A DNA stretch of 57,535 nucleotides, taken from positions 1-57,535 of the forward strand of contig CANKHA010000016.1 in NCBI GenBank assembly GCA_947481685.1, read 5' to 3'. Positions 24,513 to 33,377 of this stretch are shown piece after piece. Position 1 is the first letter of the stretch. Each line of letters begins with the position of its first letter. The translations under genes and the position numbers were made by a program. The notes beneath the pieces are model-generated. The model made no database searches. It was not told the origin of the DNA and saw only the letters and a program-made list of their open reading frames with translations. This stretch comes from Bradyrhizobiaceae bacterium (GTDB lineage Bacteria; Pseudomonadota; Alphaproteobacteria; Rhizobiales; Xanthobacteraceae).

Positions 24513-25537
24513 CGGGTTCGCGTGACTTTCCGCAGGTGTCGCGGCTGATCGATGTCGGTGCCGCGGCGTTTCGCCAGGCCGACCAGCAATCCGTACAGGC
24601 TTTGTATCAAACAAATGGCGTCGGCATCGGGGTGGCCGAGCGGCAATGCAGGAAGGGTGTTGGGCGCATTGTTTGTGCCCGTAATAAATACCGAGGCGCC
24701 TTTGCCGCGCAGGTTTGCTGCCAGGTCGGACAGACCGGTAGCCGCGGCGTCGGTCGGCATGAAAAGCAGCACCGGATAATCCGCCTCCATCAGCGACACC
24801 GGGCCATGCATAAATTCTGCGCCGCTAAAGGGTTCGGTCGGGAGCTCGCACGTTTCCTTGAATTTCAGTGCAGCCTCGCGCGCGATCGCAAGCGTCGGTC
24901 TGCGACCCAGCGTGATCAGGCTGGTGGCATCAGCCAAAGCATCGAGCGATGCGCCCCAATCCAGTTCCGATGCCGCGGCAAGCCGGTCCGGCAAATTGTC
25001 CAGCGCTGTGTTGAAAGCGCCATCGCCGGTCCAGGCTGCGGCCAGCCGCAGCAGTGCTGTCAGCGACGCCACGAAGGTTTTGGTCGCAGCTACGCTGTGT
25101 TCGGTCCCAGCGCCGATCGGCAGCACGATGTCCGACGCTGCCGCCAGCGGACTGGCGGTGTCGTTGACCATCGCCACCGTGATGGCGCCTGATGATTTTG
25201 CCAGTTGCGCCGACTCCACCAGATCGTCGCTGCGGCCGGATTGCGAGATGGACAGGAAAAGCTGGCCTTTGAGTTGCAGTTCCTTGCGATAGACGCTCGC
25301 AATGATCGGCGCTGCCGGCGCACAGACGATGCCGAGATGCCGCTCGAACAGATGCTTGGCGAAAGTTGCAGCATGGGCCGAGCTGCCGCGCGCGCATGTC
25401 ACCACCACCTGCGGCGGGCTGCGCTTCAGCCGTGCGGTCAGTTCCGCGATCGGGGCAGCAAGTGCTTGCGCCTGCCGCCGCACGACATCCGGCGCTTCGC
25501 GGAATTCCATTGCCATGCGGCTGTCATGCTCGAGCAT
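24509..25537 (-). CDS. SIS-domain glucosamine-6-phosphate deaminase/isomerase (NagB-II type)
   Basis: A 342-residue protein with two SIS domains like the isomerase half of GlmS, without the glutaminase half. Seen: CARGSSAHAATFAKHL and SISQSGRSDDLVE (sugar-phosphate loop) in the first domain, GAEFMHGPVSLME and the C-terminal H/K-containing tail in the second. This kind replaces classical NagB in many proteobacteria. I start at the ATG at 25537; the frame is open 14 more codons upstream. Operon with nagA, divergent from murQ, fitting recycling of cell-wall amino sugars. Confidence 0.88.
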   Translation of the reverse strand: MLEHDSRMAMEFREAPDVVRRQAQALAAPIAELTARLKRSPPQVVVTCARGSSAHAATFAKHLFERHLGIVCAPAAPIIASVYRKELQLKGQLFLSISQSGRSDDLVESAQLAKSSGAITVAMVNDTASPLAAASDIVLPIGAGTEHSVAATKTFVASLTALLRLAAAWTGDGAFNTALDNLPDRLAAASELDWGASLDALADATSLITLGRRPTLAIAREAALKFKETCELPTEPFSGAEFMHGPVSLMEADYPVLLFMPTDAAATGLSDLAANLRGKGASVFITGTNNAPNTLPALPLGHPDADAICLIQSLYGLLVGLAKRRGTDIDQPRHLRKVTRTR

Positions 25538-25741
25538 CGACGCATATTCCCGTAGTCGCCAGGGTTGAGAGAACAACACAGACGATGCATTCTGTAAGGG
25601 TCTGCGATTCGCTTATAGGGTCTTTCGCCTCAAAAAGGCCTGCGTCGCGCTTCATTTTCCCAGTCTCTTCAAGTTGTTAACGCGCCAGAACGAATTTGGG
25701 TCGATCGCGTTGTCTTAAACAACAGTCGCCACCGGTGAGAC

Positions 25742-26707
25742 ATGAATACCGAGAGACCGAGCCCACGATATTCCAACATCGACGTATGGGATCCTGCGGA
25801 CATCCTGGATGCGATGATTGAGGGTCAATTGGCTGCGGTCGCGGCCGTGCGCGCTGTGCGGCCGGCGCTTGAGCATGCCGCGTTCGCCACCGAAGCCCGC
25901 CTCAAGGAAGGTGGCCGGTTGATCTACGCCGGCGCCGGCACCTCCGGCCGCCTGGCGGTGCAGGACGGCGCTGAACTGATGCCGACATTCAGCTGGCCCG
26001 AAGAACGGCTGCTCCTCTTTATGGCGGGCGGTAAGGACGCGATGACCCGCGCTGTTGAAGGCGCGGAAGACGATCTCGAACACGCCAAGCGCCTGGTGGA
26101 GGACCATGACGTCCGCGCCAGGGATGTGCTGATCGCGGTTGCGGCAAGCGGCACCACGCCCTTTACGCTGGCTTGCTTGCGGGAAAGCAGGAAGCGCGGC
26201 GCACTTACCATCGGCATTGCCAATAATCCCGAGACTGCGCTTCTGAAGGAATCGGATCACGCGATCTTTCTCGATACCGGTTCGGAGTCGATCGCGGGTT
26301 CGACCCGGATGAATGCCGGCACGGCGCAGCGCATCACACTTAACGTATTCTCGTCGCTGGTGATGGTGATGCTCGGCCGCGTCTATGACGGACTGATGGT
26401 CGATCTGCAGGCCGTCAACGACAAGCTGGTAAAACGCAGCCAGCGAATCCTGACCAGACTTACAGGTCATGGGCCGGGGGATGCGCGCGCCGCACTGGCT
26501 TTGGCCGACGGCAATCTGAAGGTTGCAGTACTGCTGCTGAACGGCTGCGACCTCAATGAAGCTAATGAAGCCCTCAGCCGGGCCGGTGGGCAATTGCGTG
26601 CCGCGCTTGGGCTTGTCGGCAAATCGGCGTCTGCGGCGTCCGATCTCACCTATTCCGGACGCGTCGCAGCGCCGGCCATGGTCGGAAGATTTCCCGAAGA
26701 CGACTGA
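25742..26707 (+). CDS. murQ: N-acetylmuramic acid 6-phosphate etherase
   Basis: A 321-residue SIS-domain lyase that splits the lactyl ether of MurNAc-6-P to give GlcNAc-6-P and lactate. Seen: GAGTSGRLAVQDGAEL (about 61-76), a catalytic-site Glu in this stretch, AASGTTPF (near 137) and ESIAGSTRMNAGTAQR (near 182). GGTGAG lies 3-8 nt before the ATG. It is divergent from the nagA/SIS operon across 204 nt. No anhMurNAc kinase is visible nearby, so the phosphorylated substrate must come from elsewhere. Confidence 0.94.
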   Translation: MNTERPSPRYSNIDVWDPADILDAMIEGQLAAVAAVRAVRPALEHAAFATEARLKEGGRLIYAGAGTSGRLAVQDGAELMPTFSWPEERLLLFMAGGKDAMTRAVEGAEDDLEHAKRLVEDHDVRARDVLIAVAASGTTPFTLACLRESRKRGALTIGIANNPETALLKESDHAIFLDTGSESIAGSTRMNAGTAQRITLNVFSSLVMVMLGRVYDGLMVDLQAVNDKLVKRSQRILTRLTGHGPGDARAALALADGNLKVAVLLLNGCDLNEANEALSRAGGQLRAALGLVGKSASAASDLTYSGRVAAPAMVGRFPEDD

Positions 26708-26771
26708 TCCGTCACGTCATCAATGAACGCTGCTGGCAATCCGGCGCTCGCGCTGTCATATTCGCGCGGCG

Positions 26772-27596
26772 ATGGCATCAGGCGCAGGCGGCACCCAGCA
26801 AACGACAGGACATGGCGATCCAGCCAAGGGTCTTCCGCCCGGCGTGATCGCCGCCCTGCGTGGTGTTGGCAAGACCTTTCCCAGTGGGGTCGTCGCAGTA
26901 TCGGGCCTCGATCTTGATATTCGCGATGGTGAGTTTGTGGCGCTGCTCGGAACGTCCGGTTGCGGCAAATCGACAGCGCTCCGGATGCTGGCCGGTCTCG
27001 TGCCGCCCTCGCGTGGCACGATTTCATGGCAGGACCGCAAGAATCCGGGTGCGTTGAGCTTCGTCTTTCAGGAGCCGACATTGATGCCGTGGGCGACGGT
27101 GGCGGCTAATGTCCGGTTGCCGCTAAAGCTGCTCGGGCGAAACGATGACATCGTTGCGCCGCGCATCGAACAAACCTTGCAGCATGTCGGCCTTGACGGT
27201 TTCGCGCAGGCATATCCCCGCGAATTGTCCGGCGGCATGCAGATGCGGGTGTCGATCGCGCGGGCGCTGGTCACCGATCCGAAGTTGCTGCTGATGGATG
27301 AGCCGTTCGCCGCGCTCGACGAAATCACGCGCTTCAAGCTCAACAATGATCTGCTCGTACTATGGCAAGACCTGTGCAAGACGGTTGTGTTTGTCACCCA
27401 TTCGGTTTTTGAATCGGTTTATCTGGCGCAACGTATTGTGGTGATGACACCGCGGCCAGGGCGTGTCTTCGAAGAGATTACCATCGACGCGCCTTATCCG
27501 CGCGACGAGAGCTTCCGCACGTCGGCGGAGTATGCCGCGCTCTGTCGCAGGGTGTCGCAAGCGTTGGCCGCTGCAAAGGTGGAGGCAGCGTCGTGA
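26772..27596 (+). CDS. ABC-transporter ATPase, SsuB/TauB-like
   Basis: A 274-residue ATPase. Walker A GTSGCGKST (about 61-69), Q-loop FQEPTLMPWATVAANV, signature LSGGMQMRVSIARAL (near 153), Walker B LLLMDEPFAALDE and the switch HSVFES. This pattern is typical of nitrate/sulfonate/taurine-type importers. It overlaps the permease gene start by 4 nt (GTGA). It lacks its own receptor next to it; the NMT1-type receptor at 21780 is the best match on this strand. Confidence 0.9.
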   Translation: MASGAGGTQQTTGHGDPAKGLPPGVIAALRGVGKTFPSGVVAVSGLDLDIRDGEFVALLGTSGCGKSTALRMLAGLVPPSRGTISWQDRKNPGALSFVFQEPTLMPWATVAANVRLPLKLLGRNDDIVAPRIEQTLQHVGLDGFAQAYPRELSGGMQMRVSIARALVTDPKLLLMDEPFAALDEITRFKLNNDLLVLWQDLCKTVVFVTHSVFESVYLAQRIVVMTPRPGRVFEEITIDAPYPRDESFRTSAEYAALCRRVSQALAAAKVEAAS

Positions 27597-28375
27597 TCGA
27601 TCGCGCGCTCCGCATCGTCCTGCCCGTATTCGCACTAGCGCTTGGCGTGCTGGCCTGGGATCTCATCGTGCGGTTCAGGGAGATTCCGCCTTACGTGTTA
27701 CCGTCGCCGGGCGTTGTTTTTGCGACGCTCTTCTCCGACTGGTCCATTCTTGGTGGGTCGCTTGCGACAACCTTACTGACAACATTGCAGGGCTTCTTGC
27801 TGGCATTGATCGGCGGTGTCGGTTTGGCGGTGTTGTTCAACCAGTCAAAGCTGGCCGAATATTCCTTCTATCCCTATGCGGTGATCCTGCAGGTGACACC
27901 GGTCGTCGCGATTGCGCCGCTGCTACTGGTGTATCTGCCGCAGCCCGCGGCCGTGCTGGCCTGCGCCTGGATCGTTGCCTTCTTTCCGGTTCTATCCAAC
28001 ACCACGCTCGGGCTTAATTCGGTCGATCGCAATCTGGTCGATCTGTTCCGGCTCTATGGCGCATCGCGCTGGCAGATCTTGCGTTATCTCAAGCTGCCGG
28101 CGGCGCTGCCCTTCATTCTTGGCGGGATGCGGATCGCTGCCGGGCTGGCGCTGATCGGCGCGGTGATGGCAGAAATCGCGGCCGGATCTGCCGGCGCCGG
28201 TTCGGGGCTCGCTTTCCGCATCGCCGAGTCGGGTTATCGCCTTAATATCCCGCGGATGTTCGCGGCGCTGCTGTTGCTCTCGGCCGCAGGCGTGGTGATC
28301 TTCTTCACGCTGTCGCTTCTCTCTCACCTAGTTCTGCGCCGATGGCACGAGAGTGCGCTGCAGACGGAGTCCTGA
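27593..28375 (+). CDS. ABC-transporter permease, SsuC/TauC-like
   Basis: A 260-residue permease with about six membrane segments and the EAA-type loop DLFRLYGASRWQILRYLKLPAALPFILGG region (about 146-176). GTG start overlapping the ATPase stop. Works with the ATPase upstream in import of a small organic anion or base. Confidence 0.9.
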   Translation: MIDRALRIVLPVFALALGVLAWDLIVRFREIPPYVLPSPGVVFATLFSDWSILGGSLATTLLTTLQGFLLALIGGVGLAVLFNQSKLAEYSFYPYAVILQVTPVVAIAPLLLVYLPQPAAVLACAWIVAFFPVLSNTTLGLNSVDRNLVDLFRLYGASRWQILRYLKLPAALPFILGGMRIAAGLALIGAVMAEIAAGSAGAGSGLAFRIAESGYRLNIPRMFAALLLLSAAGVVIFFTLSLLSHLVLRRWHESALQTES

Positions 28376-28465
28376 ATGCAGGGCTGCCCGGCGTCATGGC
28401 CTCTCGCGCGATGCGCTGTGACTCACTAGGTTGGTGGGCTCCGTTTCACTCTCTTTCCCGGTTCC

Positions 28466-29374
28466 ATGAAAGACGCCCAACACGAACGCCGTCAGCGGAT
28501 CACCGGCATCGCCTTGATGTGTGGGGCGGTCGCGTGTTTCGCGTGCCTCGACACGTCGGCAAAATATCTCACCGCCGAGATGCCCACGTCGCAGATCGTT
28601 GCGGCCCGCTACATTAGTGCGTTTATGCTTGCTCTCGTTCTGGTCAATCCCATCTCGCATCCGCGGCTGACCGTCACGCGCCGGCCCGTGATGCAGATCG
28701 CGCGCTCGATTCTGATGCTCGCTTCCACCGTGTTGAACTTCATCGCGGTGCGTTACCTGCAACTTGACCAGACTCTGGCGATCATGTTCTCGACGCCGTT
28801 CCTTGTGGCCGTCATGGCAGGTCCGTTGCTGGGAGAGTCGCTCGACTGGCGGCGCTGGGCCGCCATCGGCGTCGGCTTCGCCGGCGTGCTTCTGGTCACG
28901 CGCCCCGGCGCGGGCGGCATCCACCCCGCAGCGTTGCTGTCGTTCGGCGGGGCTATCTGTTATGCGGTCTATGGCATCATGACCCGCGCGCTGGCGCGAA
29001 CGGATTCCAATGAGACGACGCTGTTCTATTCCAATCTGGTCGGCGCGGTTGTGATGGTGCCGATCCTGCCGTTCGTCTGGACCCCGCCAACGGACTGGAC
29101 CTCGGCGCTGTTGATGGTGGCGATGGGCGCGTTCGCCGGTTTCGGTCACTATCTCCTGATCGTCGCGCACCGGCTTGCGCCGGCCTCGGTGCTGTCACCG
29201 TTCATTTATAGCCAGATGATCTGGATGATCACGCTCGGCTATCTGGTGTTCGACAATGTCCCGAACCACTGGACACTGGCCGGCGCCGCTGTGGTGATCG
29301 CTTCCGGCATTTACCTGATCCAGCGGGAACATCGGCGGCGCGTCATTCCGCCGGCACCTGATATTGTCGGGTAG
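28466..29374 (+). CDS. EamA-family (DMT superfamily) exporter
   Basis: A 302-residue protein with two EamA repeats of about five membrane helices each. Helix 1 is GIALMCGAVACFACLDTSAKYL and the second repeat starts near residue 155 (LSFGGAICYAVYGIMTRAL). Members export amino acids or metabolites or act as S-adenosylmethionine carriers. No local clue to the substrate; the next gene is a hydroxyacid dehydrogenase. Confidence 0.88.
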   Translation: MKDAQHERRQRITGIALMCGAVACFACLDTSAKYLTAEMPTSQIVAARYISAFMLALVLVNPISHPRLTVTRRPVMQIARSILMLASTVLNFIAVRYLQLDQTLAIMFSTPFLVAVMAGPLLGESLDWRRWAAIGVGFAGVLLVTRPGAGGIHPAALLSFGGAICYAVYGIMTRALARTDSNETTLFYSNLVGAVVMVPILPFVWTPPTDWTSALLMVAMGAFAGFGHYLLIVAHRLAPASVLSPFIYSQMIWMITLGYLVFDNVPNHWTLAGAAVVIASGIYLIQREHRRRVIPPAPDIVG

Positions 29375-29471
29375 GTGGTTCAGTGGGCAGATGCTACCAA
29401 CTGCGATCTTGTCGTATCTGGCATTACCCGCGATCCTGGATTCAACGCATTTCGATAAACTGGTGAGGCGA

Positions 29472-30470
29472 ATGGCGAACGAGAAAACAGACGTGCTGGT
29501 GTGGGGCCCGGAGAAGACGACCATCGTTGATGGGCTTTCGAAGCGGTTCATGCTGCACAAGGTCAACAGCCGCGAGGACATCAACGCGGTCGTTCCGAAA
29601 ATCGCGCCGCACCTGCGCGCCATCGCGATCTCGCTCACCGGACCGTTCGCGCGCGTCGATGAAGCCTTGATGGCGACGATGCCCAAGCTGGAAATCGTTT
29701 CGAGCTTTGGCGTCGGTTACGACCACATCGACGCCGCCTGGGCTGGCCAGCACGGCATTATTGCCACGCATACGCCGGATGTCTTGAACGAAGAGGTCGC
29801 CGATACCGCAATGGGCCTGCTGCTGTGCACTGTGCGGCAGCTGCCGCAGGCGGATAATTTCGTGCGCCGCGGCGACTGGCCCAGGGAGAAAGATTTCCAG
29901 CATACGCAGACGTTGCGTGACCGCACCGTCGGCATCGTCGGCCTTGGCCGCATTGGCAAGGCGATTGCGCGCCGGCTCGATGCCTCCCACGTTCCGGTGG
30001 TCTATCATGGCCGCAACAAGCAGGCCGACGTCGCTTATCGCTACTATCCGCACCTGGTGGAGATGGCGCGCGAGGTCGATGTGCTGATGGTGATCACGCC
30101 CGGAGGCGCCGGAACGAAACATCTTATCGATGCGCAGGTGCTGGAGGCGCTCGGCCCGACCGGCATCCTGATCAATGTGGCGCGCGGCTCGGTGGTGGAT
30201 GAAAAGGCGCTGATCGAGGCATTGCAGAAGAAGAAAATCTACTCGGCCGGACTGGATGTGTTCGAAAATGAACCCAACGTGCCGCAGGCGCTGATCGACA
30301 TGGAACAGGTGGTATTGCTACCGCATGTCGGTTCGGCCTCACTTTATACCCGCCAAGCCATGGATCAGCTCGTGGTCGATAACCTGTTTGCCTGGGCCGA
30401 GGGCAGGCCGCCGTTAACCCCGGTGCCGGAAACGCCCTGGCACGGCAAGTGGAGTAAGCGCCCGAGCTGA
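29472..30470 (+). CDS. D-2-hydroxyacid dehydrogenase (glyoxylate/hydroxypyruvate reductase-like)
   Basis: A 332-residue NAD(P)-dependent reductase. Seen: FGVGYDHIDAA (about 78-88), the Rossmann motif GLGRIGKAIARR (about 158-169), the catalytic Arg in NVARGSVVDEKAL, Glu in FENEPNVP and His in LLPHVGSAS. After the nucleotide-binding strand the sequence reads YHGRNK with no acidic residue, which favours NADPH. The ATG at 29472 has GAGGCG upstream; the frame is open earlier. It could reduce hydroxypyruvate or glyoxylate, linking to the serine-glyoxylate aminotransferase in this window. Confidence 0.9.
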   Translation: MANEKTDVLVWGPEKTTIVDGLSKRFMLHKVNSREDINAVVPKIAPHLRAIAISLTGPFARVDEALMATMPKLEIVSSFGVGYDHIDAAWAGQHGIIATHTPDVLNEEVADTAMGLLLCTVRQLPQADNFVRRGDWPREKDFQHTQTLRDRTVGIVGLGRIGKAIARRLDASHVPVVYHGRNKQADVAYRYYPHLVEMAREVDVLMVITPGGAGTKHLIDAQVLEALGPTGILINVARGSVVDEKALIEALQKKKIYSAGLDVFENEPNVPQALIDMEQVVLLPHVGSASLYTRQAMDQLVVDNLFAWAEGRPPLTPVPETPWHGKWSKRPS

Positions 30471-30510
30471 GTTATCATCTCTGGATGCAATCGAACTGAA
30501 CCGGCCAGCC

Positions 30511-31224
30511 ATGCAACTTCATCGCTTCGCGCTGTTAGCCTTCCTTGTTGCCGTGACGCCATGCGCTTTCGCGCAAAGCGCGCAGGAACTGTCCGAGGAA
30601 GCAAAATCGATGGCCGGCGAATGGGAAATTTCCAACGGCGATCGCGACAGGCTTTGCATTGTCACGCTCTCGCCCAATCCCGCCTCAGGCGGAATGAAAC
30701 TGCAATTCGCGCCGACCTGCGCTGAAGCCTTCGAAGTGACCAAGGATATCGATGCCTGGCGACTCGACAAGGATGGATTGCATTTTGTCGATTCCAAGGG
30801 CGTGGCGCTGATCGATCTCGACGAACTTGAGAAGGGAATCTTCGAGGGCATCCGCGCAGGCGAGGGCCGCTATTTCGTGCAAAGCCTTGCGGAGGTGCGG
30901 ACCGAAGCGAAGCCTGAGCAGCTTTTCGGGGAATGGCAGGTCAGCCGCGGCACCGACGAGCCGATTTGCGTCATCAACCTCCTGAACAAGAAGTCGGGAG
31001 AGAATTTTTCGCTGGAGATCAAGCCGAACTGCGGCCCCCTGGTGAAAGGGTTCGCTCCGGTTTCGTGGCGCATGGACCAGGGCGAATTGCTCATTTCATC
31101 CGCCAAGGGGTCCTGGCGTTTCGAAGAAGCCGGTGAGATCGCGTGGCGGCGTGTGCCGGAGGGCAATGAGCCGCTTTGGCTGGTGCGGCAGGTCGAGATC
31201 ACGCCGCCGGAGGGTGGGGGCTAG
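30511..31224 (+). CDS. exported protein with two AprI/Inh-like domains
   Basis: 237 residues with a signal peptide to about residue 22 (VTPCAFAQ). Two tandem copies of a protease-inhibitor-like lipocalin fold follow: AGEWEISNGDRDRLCIVTL (about 35-53) and FGEWQVSRGTDEPICVINL (about 136-154), each with a second Cys about 25 residues on (PTCAEAF, PNCGPLV), matching the conserved disulfide of the family. Single-domain Inh proteins block periplasmic serralysin-type metalloproteases. The role here is unknown, and no protease gene is adjacent. Confidence 0.82.
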   Translation: MQLHRFALLAFLVAVTPCAFAQSAQELSEEAKSMAGEWEISNGDRDRLCIVTLSPNPASGGMKLQFAPTCAEAFEVTKDIDAWRLDKDGLHFVDSKGVALIDLDELEKGIFEGIRAGEGRYFVQSLAEVRTEAKPEQLFGEWQVSRGTDEPICVINLLNKKSGENFSLEIKPNCGPLVKGFAPVSWRMDQGELLISSAKGSWRFEEAGEIAWRRVPEGNEPLWLVRQVEITPPEGGG

Positions 31225-31417
31225 GTGCGCTGGCATTCTCACGGAATGCGCTTGCCCGCAGCACGCCTGTGAATACGGTTTCCAGTGCGGCAATAGGTCT
31301 TTCTTCTAACCTTTTTTCTGGTGCAGTGCAGCTTGACCATAAAACAGTCGAGGCAGAGAATATTTATCTAACCGCACAACAGATGCGGCGCTCTGTAAAG
31401 ACAACGGGAGAAACGTT

Positions 31418-32782
31418 ATGTCAGACCGCATTGAACGATCTATCAATGAGCTTTATCTGGACGACCACGAGCGCGCCGATGCCGTTGTCTTCGGGCGCGA
31501 TACCGCGCCGAGCCGCCGTGGATTTCTGGGCGGTGCCGGGCTGGCGGCGATGGGTGCTGCCGTCGGCGGCGTGATTCCATTCGGCCAGAACATGCCGGCG
31601 GGATTGATCCCCGCAGCCTTTGCGCAAGGCACACCGGCTGCCGTTCCTCCAGTTGCGCCTGCGGCGGCGCCGAAAGGTCCGCAATATCTGCAATTCCCCG
31701 GCAAGAGCGACAAGCTTGTCGTGCTCGGCGAGAAGCCGCTCGTGGCCGAGACGCCGGAGAGCTTGCTCAATGACGACACCACGCCGACGGACAAATTCTA
31801 CATCCGCAATAACGGTCTGATCCCGGATCAGGCTAAGGATGCAGACAGCTGGAAGGTCACGATTGATGGCGAGGTCAACAACAAGCTCGAAATCACCCTC
31901 GGCGAGTTGAAGTCCAAGTTTAAGGCGGTGACTCGCCGCATGGTGCTCGAATGCGGAGGCAACGGCCGATCTTTTTTTACGCCGGAAGCGCGCGGTAACC
32001 AGTGGACCAACGGGGGCGTCGGCTGCGCCGAATGGACCGGCGTTCGTGTCGCCGATGTCCTGAAATCAGCGGGGCTGAAATCATCTGCCGTCTTCAGCGG
32101 TCACTACGGCTCCGATCCGCATCTATCCGGCGACGCCAGCAAGCCCTCGCTGTCGCGCGGCGTGCCGATCAAGAAACTGATGGACGAGAACAACCTGATC
32201 GTCTGGGCCATGAACGGTCAGCCTTTGTCAAATATCCATGGCTTTCCGGTGCGTTTGATCGTGGCGGGCTGGCCGGGCTCGGTTTCGAGCAAATGGCTGA
32301 ACCGCATCTGGATTCGCGACAAGGTCCATGACGGACAGGGCATGGGCGCGTTCTCTTATCGCGTCGCGATCAAGCCAATGGTGCCGGGCGACAAGCCTGA
32401 CGAGAAGAATTTCAAAGACCTCGAATCAATGCCGGTGCGTTCGATCATCACCAGTCCGGCCAATGGAACGAAGCTGCCCGCAGGCACGAAGGAAGTGAAG
32501 CTTCGCGGCGCCGCCTGGGCCGGCGACTACAGCGTGAAGCAGGTCGATATCTCCACAGACTTCGGAGCCAGTTGGACGCGCGCAAAGCTTGGCAGCCCGA
32601 AGAACAAATACGACTGGCAGCGTTGGACGGCGGCCGTGAAGCTGCCGTCCGACGGCTATTACGAGATCTGGACGCGGGGAACGGATTCCCGCGGCGTCAT
32701 GCAACCGCATATTGCCGGCTTCTGGAATCCGCAGGGTTACGGCGGCAATCCGATGCATCGCGTGGCGGTGCTGGTCGGCTGA
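31418..32782 (+). CDS. sorA: sulfite dehydrogenase, molybdopterin subunit, Tat-exported
   Basis: A 454-residue sulfite-oxidase-family protein. A long N-terminal part ends in a Tat signal (SRRGFLGGAGLAAMG, about 28-42). The oxidoreductase molybdopterin domain shows LECGGNGRSFF with the Mo-ligating Cys (near 180), GVGCAEWTGVRVADVL, HYGSDPHLSGD and the dimerisation domain in the last third. It oxidises sulfite to sulfate in the periplasm and passes electrons to the cytochrome encoded next, whose start overlaps this stop. GGGAG lies 9 nt before the ATG. Other periplasmic members of the family (SoxC) are possible; SorA is favoured by the cytochrome partner. Confidence 0.85.
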   Translation: MSDRIERSINELYLDDHERADAVVFGRDTAPSRRGFLGGAGLAAMGAAVGGVIPFGQNMPAGLIPAAFAQGTPAAVPPVAPAAAPKGPQYLQFPGKSDKLVVLGEKPLVAETPESLLNDDTTPTDKFYIRNNGLIPDQAKDADSWKVTIDGEVNNKLEITLGELKSKFKAVTRRMVLECGGNGRSFFTPEARGNQWTNGGVGCAEWTGVRVADVLKSAGLKSSAVFSGHYGSDPHLSGDASKPSLSRGVPIKKLMDENNLIVWAMNGQPLSNIHGFPVRLIVAGWPGSVSSKWLNRIWIRDKVHDGQGMGAFSYRVAIKPMVPGDKPDEKNFKDLESMPVRSIITSPANGTKLPAGTKEVKLRGAAWAGDYSVKQVDISTDFGASWTRAKLGSPKNKYDWQRWTAAVKLPSDGYYEIWTRGTDSRGVMQPHIAGFWNPQGYGGNPMHRVAVLVG

Positions 32783-33165
32783 TGAGGCACCAAATGCAAA
32801 AAGCCACCGTGCGAGCGGCGTGGCGGCTTTTTCTGGCCCTTGCCCTGCTCGGGGTGCTGTCCGGCGTGGCCGGCGCGCAACAATCCTCACCCTTCACGCC
32901 GCGCGATGAAAATCCTGAAGATTTCCCGGCCGGTGCCGGGCGCGACGACACCTTCTATAGTTGCACCGCCTGTCACGGCTTCAAGCTGATCGCCCAGCAG
33001 GGGATGAACCGCAGGCAATGGGAAGATTCCATCAACCTGATGGTGACCAAGCACACCATGCCACCGCTTGACGCCAAGACGCGCGAGACCGTGCTGAATT
33101 ACCTTGAGGCAACTTTTCCGCCGCGTGCCCAGCGCGGTTACCAAAACCCGTTCCTCAACCGTTGA
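32782..33165 (+). CDS. sorB: c-type cytochrome subunit of sulfite dehydrogenase
   Basis: 127 residues with a signal peptide to about residue 32 (ALALLGVLSGVAGAQ), one heme site CTACHG (near 58) and a Met (KHTMPPL, near 90) as the likely axial ligand. The start overlaps the stop of the molybdenum subunit (TGATG), so the two are translationally coupled. It accepts electrons from sulfite oxidation. Confidence 0.85.
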   Translation: MRHQMQKATVRAAWRLFLALALLGVLSGVAGAQQSSPFTPRDENPEDFPAGAGRDDTFYSCTACHGFKLIAQQGMNRRQWEDSINLMVTKHTMPPLDAKTRETVLNYLEATFPPRAQRGYQNPFLNR

Positions 33166-33250
33166 TCAGATCAGCCGTTCGGCCTTGAAGCTAACGTGGC
33201 CCTGCTTTCCGACAATGATGTGGTCGTGCACCTCGATGTCGAGCGGCTTA
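33166..33250 (-). pseudogene. radC 3'-end remnant 1
   Basis: Read on the minus strand this gives [17 protein letters not shown] followed by [10 protein letters not shown] and a stop, clearly the C-terminus of RadC. Positions 33203-33231 match 35976-36004 of the intact radC without a difference. No upstream part of the gene is present. Confidence 0.82.
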
Positions 33251-33323
33251 CGAGGGGAGGCCCATTAGAAGGCTTTGCCGGGCCGGTTGGGAAAAGGCCA
33301 GTTGCCGACGGCGGCTAGGCCGC

Positions 33324-33356
33324 TCAAATCAACTTCAGCGATTTCAAACTCGCATG
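33324..33356 (-). pseudogene. radC 3'-end remnant 2
   Basis: A second short piece encodes HASLKSLKLI on the minus strand, against [10 protein letters not shown] at the end of the intact radC. It lies about 150 nt from remnant 1, just before the receptor gene. The two remnants together suggest repeated partial duplication or insertion at the radC 3' end. Confidence 0.65.
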
Positions 33357-33377
33357 GCGCTGTCGAGGGTAGCGGTC

